51,329 nucleotides of DNA. It comes from an uncultured Lachnospiraceae bacterium (GTDB taxonomy: Bacteria > Bacillota > Clostridia > Lachnospirales > Lachnospiraceae). Positions within the stretch are counted from its first letter, which is position 1; the number at the start of each line of letters is the position of its first letter. The notes under the pieces were generated by a model. That model did not search any database and was not told the DNA's origin. It saw nothing but the letters and a program-made list of their open reading frames with translations. The position numbers were made by a program, and so were the translations under genes. The stretch is taken from assembly GCA_937877165.1 (NCBI GenBank), contig CALEFO010000026.1, positions 1 through 51,329 on the forward strand, written 5' to 3'. Shown here piece after piece: positions 17,668-26,223 of this stretch.

Positions 17668-17794
17668 ATTAAGACCAATCGGAATTGCAGCATCACGCAG
17701 CTTCCGGCTGGTCACGGAATGCGGCCGCCTTTCTGTATACGACTATCCGGTCCATATCCCGTATAAATATGAACAAGGGAAGGAGGTCCCCCTG

Positions 17795-18559
17795 TTGAAA
17801 ATAGAAAAAATAAACGATAAACAGATCCGTTTCACACTAACCGGCGAAGATCTGGCCGAGCGTCAGATCAAATTAAGCGAACTGGCCTACGGAACAGAAA
17901 AGGCCCGGAATCTCTTCCGCGAAATGATGCAGCAGGCGGCTTCCCAGGTCGGTTTTGAAGCTGACAACATTCCGCTCATGATCGAAGCCGTTCCAATGAA
18001 TGGCGGCAGCATTGTTCTCATTGTCACGAAGGTGGACAACCCGGAGGAACTGGACACGCGTTTTTCCAGCTTTGCTCCTTCGGTCAGCTCGTCAGAAAGC
18101 TCTGCTGATTCGCTTCCCGGCTCCTTTGAGCAGCTCCTCCATTCGATTACCGGCTCTTGCGGCACACCGGAGGGATCTGCTTCTTCCCGCCAGGCAGCAC
18201 CTGCGCAGCACGCTTCTGATGAAATGAAAGAAGCCATGCAGAAATTCCGTGATTACGCGCTCTGCAACCGGCTCTATTCCTTTGAGAACATGGACCGTGT
18301 TATGGCGGCTGCATCCCGTGTCAGCGGTTCCTACACCGGAGAGAGTATCCTCTTCGGCAAGACCGGCGAATACCTTCTTCTTCTGAAAATGAAGGATGTC
18401 GCAGAAGTCGGCGCGATGCAGCATGTCCTTGCCACGGTGTCAGAGTATGCGTCCATGCTGCCGATCACCTATGCTCGTCAGCAGTACCTTGAAGAGCACG
18501 GCAATGTTCTCATTGCGTCCAACGCGGTGGAACAGCTGGCCCACATCTCCGGCTGCTGA
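17795..18559 (+). CDS. mecA: Adaptor protein MecA
   Basis: Adaptor that delivers substrates to the ClpC-ClpP protease and, in Bacillus, restrains competence; 254 aa. The N-terminal substrate-binding segment (MKIEKINDKQIRFTLTGEDL, then LAYGTEKARNLFREMMQQA) and a C-terminal ClpC-binding domain (about residues 140-250) flank a variable Ser/Ala/Pro-rich linker (about 95-135). Translation starts at a TTG, supported by a perfect AGGAGG 8 bases upstream (17781-17786); no in-frame ATG gives the conserved N-terminus. A TTG start may hold expression low. It is a single-gene unit with its own strong terminator. Confidence 0.9.
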   Translation: MKIEKINDKQIRFTLTGEDLAERQIKLSELAYGTEKARNLFREMMQQAASQVGFEADNIPLMIEAVPMNGGSIVLIVTKVDNPEELDTRFSSFAPSVSSSESSADSLPGSFEQLLHSITGSCGTPEGSASSRQAAPAQHASDEMKEAMQKFRDYALCNRLYSFENMDRVMAAASRVSGSYTGESILFGKTGEYLLLLKMKDVAEVGAMQHVLATVSEYASMLPITYARQQYLEEHGNVLIASNAVEQLAHISGC

Positions 18560-18584
18560 ATTTCGAGCATTTTTATTGCTAGTT

Positions 18585-18633
18585 ATGCCTAATTTATATT
18601 AGCCTAATCTAATATAAATTAGGCATTTTTATT
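18585..18633 (+). terminator. Very strong terminator after mecA
   Basis: A perfect 18-bp stem (ATGCCTAATTTATATTAG, 18585-18602, with its exact complement at 18609-18626) closes a 6-base loop and is followed by TTTTATT. It is unusually AT-rich for a terminator stem. A-rich sequence on the other side is weak, so it mainly serves the plus strand. Confidence 0.85.
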
Positions 18634-18664
18634 AAACTTTTACCCCATCCGCTGCCCCGAATCG

Positions 18665-18693
18665 TTGCAATCTCACAGTCCGAATGATAGACT
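18665..18693 (+). promoter_or_regulatory. Probable sigma-A promoter for PFOR
   Basis: -35 TTGCAA (18665-18670), 17-base spacer, -10 TAGACT (18688-18693), with an untranslated leader of about 75 bases before the start codon. Confidence 0.5.
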
Positions 18694-18709
18694 TCTAGAC
18701 GATAGATCC

Positions 18710-18747
18710 GCATGAATGGGCGTAGTTTGCCTATTGCCCGGTCATGC
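18710..18747 (+). promoter_or_regulatory. Leader hairpin upstream of PFOR
   Basis: Two stacked stems, GCATGA/TCATGC (18710-18715 with 18742-18747) and GGGC/GCCC (18718-18721 with 18736-18739), form a hairpin in the 5' untranslated leader just before the AGGAGG at 18762. It could protect a highly expressed mRNA; a regulatory role is not shown. Confidence 0.45.
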
Positions 18748-18773
18748 ATCAAATCATATAGGAGGAAACCAAA

Positions 18774-21700
18774 ATGGCAAGAAAGTATTTAACCATGGAT
18801 GGTAACGAAGCCGCCGCACACGCAGCCTATGCGTATACGGAAGTTGCTACCATCTACCCCATCACACCGTCATCGGTTATGCCTGAGCACGTTGACGAAT
18901 GGGCAACTGCCGGACGTAAGAATATCTTCGGAGACGTTGTGCACGTAACCGAGATGCAGTCTGAGGCAGGTGCTGCAGGCGCAACCCACGGCTCCATTGT
19001 AGCCGGTGCTATGACCTCTACCTTTACCGCTTCCCAGGGACTTCTTCTGATGATCCCGAACATCTACAAGGTTGCAGGTGAAGGCCTTCCGGCTGTCTTC
19101 AACGTCTCCGCACGCTGCGTTGCAACTCACGCTCTGAACATCTTCGGCGATCACTCCGACGTCTATGCATGTCGTCAGACCGGTGCAGCTATGCTCTGCG
19201 AGAGCTCCGTTCAGGAAGTTATGGATCTGACTCCTGTTGCTTACTGTGCAGCAGTTGACGGAAAGCTTCCTTTCATCAACTTCTTCGATGGCTTCCGTAC
19301 CTCCCATGAGATTCAGAAGATTCAGGTATGGGATTACGATGATCTTAAGGATCTGATTGATCTTGACAAGGTACAGGAGTTCCGCGACAAGGCTCTGAAC
19401 CCGAATCATCCCCGTCAGATGGGCTCTGCACAGAACCCGGATATCTTCTTCACGACCCGTGAGGCATGCAACACCACTTATGATGCGATGCCCGCCATCG
19501 TTCAGAAGTACATGGACAAGGTCAACGCTAAGCTTGGCACTGACTACAAGCTCTTCAACTACTACGGCGCAGCAGACGCTGAGCAGATCATCATCGCAAT
19601 GGGCTCTGTGAACGAGACCATCGAAGAGACCGTTGATTACCTCAACGCTCAGGGCCAGAAGGTTGGTCTTGTAAAGGTTCGCCTGTACAGACCTTTCAGT
19701 GCAGAAGCATTGATCGAGGCAATTCCGGATACTGTCAAGAAGATTTCCGTTCTCGACCGTACGAAGGAGCCCGGATCAATCGGCGAGCCTCTGTATCTTG
19801 ATGTTGTTGCAGCTCTGAAGGGTTCCAAGTTCGATCAGGTTCCGGTATACACCGGAAGATACGGCCTTGGCTCCAAGGATACTACTCCCGCACAGATCAT
19901 TGCTGTTTACAACAACACCGATAAGAAGAGATTCACCATTGGCATTGATGATGATGTTACACACCTTTCTCTGCCTACCGGCAAGGAAATCGTCACCACT
20001 CCCGAGGGAACCGTATGCTGCAAGTTCTGGGGCCTCGGCGCAGATGGTACCGTTGGTGCGAATAAGAACTCCATCAAGATCATCGGCGACAACACCGACA
20101 TGTATGCCCAGGCTTACTTCGACTATGATTCCAAGAAGTCCGGCGGCGTTACCATGTCCCACCTTCGTTTTGGTAAAAAGCCGATTAAGTCGACCTACCT
20201 GATTCACCAGGCAAACTTCGTTGCATGTCATAACCCGGCATATATGCGCAAATTCAACATGGTTCAGGAGCTGGTTGACGGCGGATCCTTCCTGCTGAAC
20301 TGCTCCTGGAGTGATGCGGAGCTGGAAGAGCACATTCCCGGACAGGTCAAGAAATTCATGTACGATCACCACATCAACTTCTACACCATTGACGGTGTAA
20401 AGCTTGGTATTGAGACCGGCATGGGACCGACCCGTATCAACACCATCCTTCAGTCCGCATTCTTCACGATCACCAAGATCATTCCGGAAGAGCATGCTGT
20501 ACAGCTGATGAAGGACGCTGCTCAGAAGACATACGGCCGCAAGGGTCAGGATGTCGTTGAGAAGAACTGGGCTGCTATCGACGCCGGCGCTAAGAACTGG
20601 CACAAGGTAGAGATCCCGGAAAGCTGGGCAAATGCAGCGGATGAAGGTCTTGATTTCAAGAAGGTTACCTCTGACCGCAAGGATGTTGAGGCATTCGTCA
20701 ACAACATTCAGCTTGCTGTTTCCGCACAGGAGGGCAATAGCCTGAAGGTTTCCGACGTTCTTCCTTACGTTGACGGCTCCACTCCTTCCGGTGCTGCTGC
20801 ATTCGAGAAGCGCGGTATCGCTGTCAATGTTCCTGTATGGAATGCTGAAAGCTGCATTGAGTGCACATTCTGCTCCTATGTATGCCCTCACGCTGCAATC
20901 CGTCCGATCGCAATGACCGAAGAGGAGGCAGCAAAGGCTCCTGCAGGCACTGTTACCAAGGATCTGACCGGAATGCCCGGCTATAAGTTCGCAATTGTTG
21001 TTTCCAGCCTTGACTGCACAGGCTGCGGATCCTGCGCGAATGTATGCCCTGGCAATATGAAGGCTGCAACGCTGACCATGACCAGACTGGAAGAGGCAGA
21101 GCCGCTTCCGAACGAGCAGGCTGCATTTGACTACGCAGTCAAGCTTCCGATCAAGGATGACGTTGTCGAGAAGTTCAAGGAGACCACAGTAAAGGGATCT
21201 CAGTTCAAGCAGCCTCTGCTTGAGTTCTCCGGGGCCTGCGCAGGCTGCGGTGAGACTCCTTACATCAAGCTGATCACTCAGCTGTTCGGTGACAGAATGT
21301 ATGTTGCCAACGCAACCGGATGCTCTTCGATCTGGGGCAACTCCTCACCTTCTACTCCTTACACCGTAAACGCAAAGGGACACGGCCCTGCATGGTCCAA
21401 CTCCCTGTTCGAGGATGCTGCAGAGTTTGGTTATGGTATGTTCCTTGCCAACGATGCAATTCGTGCTCAGCTCAAGGCAAAGGTAGAAGCCTGGGGCGGC
21501 GAAGGCAGCAAGGAATACCTTGACACCTTCACCAAGGGTGCAGAGAATGGTGCTGCTACCGATAAGCTGATCGCAGCTCTTGAGGCAGACGGCTCCGATG
21601 CAGCTAAGGATATCCTGAAAGAGAAGGACTACCTCGCAAAGAAGTCCCAGTGGATCTTCGGCGGCGACGGATGGGCATTCGATATCGGCTACGGCGGAGT

Positions 21701-22289
21701 TGACCACGTGCTTGCTTCTGGCAAGGATGTCAACATCTTCGTTGTAAACACCGAGGTTTATTCCAACACCGGCGGACAGTCCTCCAAGGCTACTCCGGAA
21801 GGCGCAGTTGCTCAGTTCGCAGCAGCCGGCAAGGAGACCGTACAGAAGGATCTTGCTGCAATGGCAATGAGCTACGGCTATGTATACGTTGCTCAGATCT
21901 CCATGGGTGCAGACCGCAATCAGTGCATCAAGGCAATCGCAGAGGCTGAGGCTTATCCGGGACCGTCCCTGATCATCGCTTACGCTCCCTGCATCAACCA
22001 TGGTATCCGCAAGGGCATGAACAAGGCACAGGATGAAGAGAAGCTGGCCGTTGAGACCGGTTACTACAATCTGTTCCGCTTCAATCCGGCTGGCGGCGAC
22101 AAGAAGTTCACTCTGGACTCCAAGCCCGCAACCAAAGAGTACAGCGAGTTCCTTGGCGGAGAGGTTCGTTACACCTCCCTGCAGCGTAAAAACCCTGAGA
22201 GAGCAGCAAAGCTCTTTGCAGAGGCTGAGGCTCATGCAAAAGCTCACTACGCTTACCTTGAGAAGCTTGGTGCCCTTTACAACAACTGA
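18774..22289 (+). CDS. nifJ: Pyruvate:ferredoxin (flavodoxin) oxidoreductase, single-chain
   Basis: Oxidises pyruvate with CoA to acetyl-CoA and CO2, reducing ferredoxin; 1171 aa, the usual homodimeric form. In order: TPP-domain part with YPITPSSVMPEHVDEWA near the N-terminus, the CoA-binding middle region, an inserted 2[4Fe-4S] domain with CIECTFCSYVCPHA (from about residue 694) and CTGCGSCANVCPG (about 749), the proximal cluster motif CAGCGETPY (about 823), and the TPP/Mg motif GDGWAFDIGYGG (about 964) with VNTEVYSNTGGQ. It has an AGGAGG site and codon use typical of high expression. The ferredoxin gene 170 bases downstream is the obvious electron acceptor. Confidence 0.97.
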   Translation: MARKYLTMDGNEAAAHAAYAYTEVATIYPITPSSVMPEHVDEWATAGRKNIFGDVVHVTEMQSEAGAAGATHGSIVAGAMTSTFTASQGLLLMIPNIYKVAGEGLPAVFNVSARCVATHALNIFGDHSDVYACRQTGAAMLCESSVQEVMDLTPVAYCAAVDGKLPFINFFDGFRTSHEIQKIQVWDYDDLKDLIDLDKVQEFRDKALNPNHPRQMGSAQNPDIFFTTREACNTTYDAMPAIVQKYMDKVNAKLGTDYKLFNYYGAADAEQIIIAMGSVNETIEETVDYLNAQGQKVGLVKVRLYRPFSAEALIEAIPDTVKKISVLDRTKEPGSIGEPLYLDVVAALKGSKFDQVPVYTGRYGLGSKDTTPAQIIAVYNNTDKKRFTIGIDDDVTHLSLPTGKEIVTTPEGTVCCKFWGLGADGTVGANKNSIKIIGDNTDMYAQAYFDYDSKKSGGVTMSHLRFGKKPIKSTYLIHQANFVACHNPAYMRKFNMVQELVDGGSFLLNCSWSDAELEEHIPGQVKKFMYDHHINFYTIDGVKLGIETGMGPTRINTILQSAFFTITKIIPEEHAVQLMKDAAQKTYGRKGQDVVEKNWAAIDAGAKNWHKVEIPESWANAADEGLDFKKVTSDRKDVEAFVNNIQLAVSAQEGNSLKVSDVLPYVDGSTPSGAAAFEKRGIAVNVPVWNAESCIECTFCSYVCPHAAIRPIAMTEEEAAKAPAGTVTKDLTGMPGYKFAIVVSSLDCTGCGSCANVCPGNMKAATLTMTRLEEAEPLPNEQAAFDYAVKLPIKDDVVEKFKETTVKGSQFKQPLLEFSGACAGCGETPYIKLITQLFGDRMYVANATGCSSIWGNSSPSTPYTVNAKGHGPAWSNSLFEDAAEFGYGMFLANDAIRAQLKAKVEAWGGEGSKEYLDTFTKGAENGAATDKLIAALEADGSDAAKDILKEKDYLAKKSQWIFGGDGWAFDIGYGGVDHVLASGKDVNIFVVNTEVYSNTGGQSSKATPEGAVAQFAAAGKETVQKDLAAMAMSYGYVYVAQISMGADRNQCIKAIAEAEAYPGPSLIIAYAPCINHGIRKGMNKAQDEEKLAVETGYYNLFRFNPAGGDKKFTLDSKPATKEYSEFLGGEVRYTSLQRKNPERAAKLFAEAEAHAKAHYAYLEKLGALYNN

Positions 22290-22375
22290 TGCCGCTTGAA
22301 TTTCGGATAAGACAGGCTATAGAAACTTAGCATTGTCTAACCGATATGGCTGGTTGTAAGATTGAACAAGATCAA

Positions 22376-22409
22376 AGGACAGACATCCTTGGGTGTCTGT
22401 CCTTTCTTC
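22376..22409 (+). terminator. Terminator between PFOR and ferredoxin
   Basis: A perfect 10-bp stem AGGACAGACA (22376-22385) with TGTCTGTCCT (22394-22403), followed by TTCTTC. The weak T-run suggests partial readthrough, so ferredoxin may be both cotranscribed and separately expressed. Confidence 0.65.
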
Positions 22410-22460
22410 AGAAAATGAATGTATATTCTATACGCGAACACTTATAAGGAGGTTAATACT

Positions 22461-22631
22461 ATGGCACGTGTTATTGGTGATGCTTGCATCAGCTGCGGCT
22501 CTTGCGCTGCTCAGTGTCCTGTTCAGGCTATTTCTCAGGGCGATGCACACTACGAAATCAATGCAGATACCTGCATCGATTGCGGTGCTTGCGAAGCTCA
22601 GTGTCCTGTAGGCGCTATCTCCGAGGGCTGA
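22461..22631 (+). CDS. 2[4Fe-4S] ferredoxin
   Basis: Small clostridial-type electron carrier, 56 aa. Two cluster motifs of the C-x2-C-x2-C-x3-C-P form are present: Cys9, 12, 15, 19 and Cys38, 41, 44, 48. It accepts electrons from PFOR and passes them to hydrogenase, Rnf or other partners not seen here. The ATG at 22461 follows AAGGAGG; an upstream in-frame start at 22419 lacks one and would add residues foreign to the family. Confidence 0.96.
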   Translation: MARVIGDACISCGSCAAQCPVQAISQGDAHYEINADTCIDCGACEAQCPVGAISEG

Positions 22632-22680
22632 TCCTTTTCAGGATCTTCTCTGCCCGAAGCAGAGTGCAGATTATAGGCAA

Positions 22681-22722
22681 AAGACGTCAGGCTTTCAAGT
22701 GAAAACCTGACGTCTTTTTTAT
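22681..22722. terminator. Bidirectional terminator between ferredoxin and the convergent dnaB unit
   Basis: Perfect 11-bp stem AAGACGTCAGG (22681-22691) with CCTGACGTCTT (22706-22716), followed by TTTTATTTG on the plus strand; the minus strand ends in TTTTGCC. It can stop both the ferredoxin transcript and the opposing transcript ending at 22839. Confidence 0.85.
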
Positions 22723-22838
22723 TTGTATTTTCTTTTTGCCTGTTGTCTTTTTGTTTGTACTTCTCTATTTTTTTTCCGCTGGCTCTGTCGCCAGTATCTT
22801 TCCCTTTGCCGGCTTATCTCCGGCTTTTCCTCAGCGTT

Positions 22839-24320
22839 TCAGCCGTTTTTCTGTGCCGCCCAGTCGTCGTAGGGAATTGCCCGGATCGACGGCACTCCAT
22901 AATATTCTTCATAGAAGATATTGATCCAGTAACCGGGATCGTCTGTCATCTCCATTTTCTCGATCGCGGAATACTTATTATAGAAATCTGTATGCACCAT
23001 CGGAACAGTAATCTCTTTCGCGCCTTTTTCTTTCTGCTCTTCGATATAGGCAATCCGGTTCGTTTCATCTCTCCAGATTCTGGCAAGATTCGTACCTTCT
23101 TCCACATACATGAAGAAGAACTGAAGAAGGAGTATCGCCAGAATGCCAAGTCCTGCTGCCCGAAGAAGCCATGATCCCTCCAGGCTCTCATCGGTCATAA
23201 TCCTCCGGATCGCACCAATCACTCCGATCAGAAGGAACAGCCCCGCGCCAAAAAAAGCCCTCGGCTGTGTCTGTCTCGTCAGCATCAGAGCATAGGAGGT
23301 CGCTGCGAACAGAAACAGATATAGAAGGAGCTGCTGGCATGCACGCCGGTTCTTCTGCAGGGCAAGCAGGATCAGACACACCAGTGCTGCTGCAAGCAGG
23401 ACGCCGAAATATTCATGAATCACCAGCGTGATCTTCTGAATTCTGGCAAGAAGTCCCAGAAATCCCTGATAGTTTTCTTCCTCAGCGTAGGAGGCACGAA
23501 GCCGTCCGCCCGGAGACAGGACCATCACAGCAAGGCCCAGAACATTTCCACAGATTCCGGCAACGTAGGACACAGGAAGTCCTTTCCTGTCCAACAAAGA
23601 GGAATTCTCCCTGTTCCCTCCTTCCGAAAGGCTCTGCCTTCTTCTGTCCCGTAGCTTCCACGCGCCAAGAATCAGAAGATACAGGAGGCACCCGCCTGAG
23701 GTGTTCTCATTGCACCAGCCAGCAATCACGCCGAAAAGCAACATCAAAACAGCTTCCAACGGTCCTGAAAAGCGCTTTTCTTTCTTACGGGAAGTACTGC
23801 TTTCCCGCTCCAGAATGCCACGTTCCAGAGTCATGAACAGGAGGATCAGCATTGCCCCCCAAAGATAATTGCAGGCTCCGTCTTCCCACAGAACCGTCTC
23901 CGAGAAGTCCACGGCATACAGCCACAGTCCCATCTGAACCATCAGGAGCGTCCAGCAGTCATACCGTTTCCTGATCAACGTCAATTTGTACATCAAAAAT
24001 GAAACAACAATAAAAGCGATGCTGTTCGCCACCTTGAAGGCCGGAGCCGGAAGGTACAGGAACATGCGCAGGATAAGGTGCACCACACTTCTTCCGTTCC
24101 ACGTCATATACTGATGGTACTCCTGTCGAAAGAGCTCCAGTATAGAACCAGCCTTCTGTACCTCCATCGCGTAAGCATAATCATCCGAGAGCATCGGAGT
24201 AAAAAAATTGAATATGAAAACCGCCAGAAAAGAAAGAAGGAGGATCAGGAAAAACAACTGTTTTTCCCGATCCCGTCCGTTTCCTTCCCGATTCTTCCCC
24301 GCTTGGAATTTTTCTGCCAT
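22839..24320 (-). CDS. Polytopic membrane protein, DUF6056 / GT-C-like
   Basis: Protein of 493 aa with about ten to eleven membrane helices and a short charged N-terminus. The first extracellular loop contains SDDYAYAMEV, and the next a WNGRSVVH motif; paired acidic residues in the first loop are typical of GT-C-fold glycosyltransferases and of the DUF6056 family. The C-terminal ~100 residues are extracytoplasmic (from about 395). A lipid-linked sugar transferase role is possible but unproven. It starts 13 bases after the dnaB stop, with an AGAGG site, so it is probably the last gene of the gdpP-rplI-dnaB transcript. Confidence 0.72.
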   Translation of the reverse strand: MAEKFQAGKNREGNGRDREKQLFFLILLLSFLAVFIFNFFTPMLSDDYAYAMEVQKAGSILELFRQEYHQYMTWNGRSVVHLILRMFLYLPAPAFKVANSIAFIVVSFLMYKLTLIRKRYDCWTLLMVQMGLWLYAVDFSETVLWEDGACNYLWGAMLILLFMTLERGILERESSTSRKKEKRFSGPLEAVLMLLFGVIAGWCNENTSGGCLLYLLILGAWKLRDRRRQSLSEGGNRENSSLLDRKGLPVSYVAGICGNVLGLAVMVLSPGGRLRASYAEEENYQGFLGLLARIQKITLVIHEYFGVLLAAALVCLILLALQKNRRACQQLLLYLFLFAATSYALMLTRQTQPRAFFGAGLFLLIGVIGAIRRIMTDESLEGSWLLRAAGLGILAILLLQFFFMYVEEGTNLARIWRDETNRIAYIEEQKEKGAKEITVPMVHTDFYNKYSAIEKMEMTDDPGYWINIFYEEYYGVPSIRAIPYDDWAAQKNG

Positions 24321-24332
24321 AGCTACCTCTTT

Positions 24333-25688
24333 TTACTCCGGACTGCTGACCGCACCGGCCAGGTTGGCAAACTTTGTCAGTTCCGGCAGCCATTTGAGCT
24401 GCACCGTGCCAATGGGGCCGTTTCTCTGTTTTGCAATGATAATTTCCGCAATTCCCTTGTCCGGAGAATCCTCATGATAATACTCATCGCGGTAAATGAA
24501 CATAACAATATCCGCATCCTGCTCGATGGCTCCGGATTCACGAAGATCAGACAACATCGGCCTCTTGTCCGTTCGGGATTCCACCGCACGGGAAAGCTGG
24601 GACAGCGCAATCACAGGAACATTCAGCTCACGGGCAACTGCCTTCAGGGATCTTGAAATCTCCGAGATTTCCTGCTGCCGTGAATCGGAATTCTTCGATC
24701 CGCTTCCACTCATCAGCTGCAGGTAGTCGATGATGATCATGTCGAGCCCCTGTTCCATCTTGAATTTCATACATTTAGATCGAAGTGCTCCTACCGTGAT
24801 TGCCGGTGTGTCATCGACCATCAGATGCGATTCTCCAATCGTCTCCGCTCCCTCAATCAGATCAGCCCATTCACCTTCCGACAGATCACCGGTTCGAATT
24901 TTCTGAGCATCCACGTGGCTTTCCAAAGAAAACATACGATTGATCAGCTGCTCCTTCGACATTTCGAGAGAAAAGATTGCAACGTGCCTGCCCTGCCGAA
25001 CGCCACAGTTCTCCGCAATGTTCAGCACAAAAGCCGTTTTTCCCATGGAAGGTCTCGCTGCAATCAGAATGAGGTCCGCAGGCTGAAGTCCCGCCGTCTT
25101 ATTGTCAAGATCCGTGAAACCGGTGGGAATTCCGGTGATATTACCGTTGATCCTGGAAGCCATGACAATCTTGCGCATGGCATTGGAGACGATCTGTCGA
25201 ATCGTCTGAAAATCCGATCCCTTGTTCCCCTGCGACAGATGGAAAATCTCCTCCTCAGCCTTTGTCATAACTGTCTGGGCATCCGAGGTACCCGCATAGG
25301 CCTCATTCGCCACATCCTCACAAACATGGATCGTTCGCCGCATCATGGCCTTCTCTGCCACGATCCGCGCATAACTGACAACATTGGCTGAGGTTGGAAC
25401 CTGCGCAATCAGAGCCCCCAGCGTTCTCGCATCGTACATCTCTGGTGGAAGATTCTTCTCCTTGAGCTTCTCCTGGAGCGTGACCGGGTCAACAGCCATT
25501 CCGCTCTGCTCCAGTTCCAGAATCGCCTCATACATAATTCCGTACTGTCTGGAATAGAAATCGTCCTTCGTCAGAATCTCCATGACGCTTCCAATTGCCT
25601 GCTGGTCCATCAGCATCGCGCCAATGACGGACATCTCCGCCTCCAGATTATGGGGCATTACCCGTTTTACCGCATCTTCTTCCGGCAT
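24333..25688 (-). CDS. dnaB: Replicative DNA helicase DnaB
   Basis: Hexameric 5'-3' helicase of the replisome (DnaC in Bacillus naming), 451 aa. The N-terminal helical domain begins MPHNLEAEMSVIGAMLMD; the RecA-like C-terminal domain contains the P-loop ARPSMGKT (residues 211-218), the Walker B MIIIDYLQLM, and the VIALSQLSRAVE and QDADIVMFIYRDEYY motifs. No intein is present. It follows rplI by 38 bases in the classical Firmicute order gdpP-rplI-dnaB. Confidence 0.97.
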   Translation of the reverse strand: MPEEDAVKRVMPHNLEAEMSVIGAMLMDQQAIGSVMEILTKDDFYSRQYGIMYEAILELEQSGMAVDPVTLQEKLKEKNLPPEMYDARTLGALIAQVPTSANVVSYARIVAEKAMMRRTIHVCEDVANEAYAGTSDAQTVMTKAEEEIFHLSQGNKGSDFQTIRQIVSNAMRKIVMASRINGNITGIPTGFTDLDNKTAGLQPADLILIAARPSMGKTAFVLNIAENCGVRQGRHVAIFSLEMSKEQLINRMFSLESHVDAQKIRTGDLSEGEWADLIEGAETIGESHLMVDDTPAITVGALRSKCMKFKMEQGLDMIIIDYLQLMSGSGSKNSDSRQQEISEISRSLKAVARELNVPVIALSQLSRAVESRTDKRPMLSDLRESGAIEQDADIVMFIYRDEYYHEDSPDKGIAEIIIAKQRNGPIGTVQLKWLPELTKFANLAGAVSSPE

Positions 25689-25726
25689 TTCATTCCTCTG
25701 TCTGCAAAAATGCAGGCTCTGTCTGT

Positions 25727-26173
25727 TTATGCTTCCTTGACCAGAACATACAGCTTCCCCGTCACCTCAGGATGAAGACGAATCGATACTTCATGCATTC
25801 CGAAGGATTTGATGGGCTCCTCAAGCACAATCTTCTTCTTATCAAGTTCAAGGCCATGCTGCTTCTTCGCCTGCTCCGCAATCTCCTTGGAGGCAACCGA
25901 GCCGAATACCTTTCCGTTTTCTCCCGCCTTCATGGTCACTTCAATCTTCAGCGTCTCTAGCTTCGCAGCAAGAGACTTTGCCTCTGAAAGCCGTTCCGCG
26001 GCAAGCTTGTCTTCATGCTGTTTCTGGAGTTTGAGTTCATTTTTATTCTTCTCCGTCGCTTCCACGCCAACATGCTTCGGCAGAACGTAATTTCTTGCAT
26101 AACCGTCACTGACATTGACGATCTGGCCCTTTTTTCCAAGAGATTTGACATCTTCCAGCAGAATAATTTTCAT
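25727..26173 (-). CDS. rplI: 50S ribosomal protein L9
   Basis: Large-subunit protein with two globular domains joined by a long helix, 148 aa. The N-terminal domain (MKIILLEDVKSLGKKGQIV, then VSDGYARNYVLPK) binds 23S rRNA; the connecting helix is K/E/L-rich, and the C-terminal domain includes GKVFGSVASKEIAEQ and IKSFGMHEVSIRLHPEV. Strong AGGAGG site. It lies 50 bases downstream of gdpP. Confidence 0.97.
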   Translation of the reverse strand: MKIILLEDVKSLGKKGQIVNVSDGYARNYVLPKHVGVEATEKNKNELKLQKQHEDKLAAERLSEAKSLAAKLETLKIEVTMKAGENGKVFGSVASKEIAEQAKKQHGLELDKKKIVLEEPIKSFGMHEVSIRLHPEVTGKLYVLVKEA

Positions 26174-26223
26174 GATGATTTCCTCCTTCTGTTTATCTGT
26201 TCAGCACAGTTGCCCTGATACTG

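Larger units (their letters stand above)
16574..17794. other. 1.2 kb intergenic region without a convincing gene
   Basis: No open frame here has both a ribosome-binding site and recognisable content; those present are under about 85 codons and overlap one another. The left part (16.65-16.97 kb) is GC-rich with several short hairpins, for example TTCCTGC/GCAGGAA at 16835-16852. A compound hairpin (CCAGA with TCTGG, enclosing GTTTT/AAAAC) lies near 17.01-17.05 kb. The right part is AT-rich. The region carries the GH18 promoter at its left end and mecA signals at its right. It could hold a non-coding RNA or decayed sequence; tmRNA, RNase P and SRP RNA signatures were not found. Confidence 0.5.

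Noticed and set aside
18710..18747. PFOR leader hairpin considered as a riboswitch
   Set aside because: Too short and simple, without a conserved aptamer core; kept only as a leader hairpin.
19776..20891. Long minus-strand open frame (371 codons) opposite PFOR
   Set aside because: It lies wholly within the PFOR gene, lacks a ribosome-binding site and any family motif; it follows from the strong codon bias of the sense gene.
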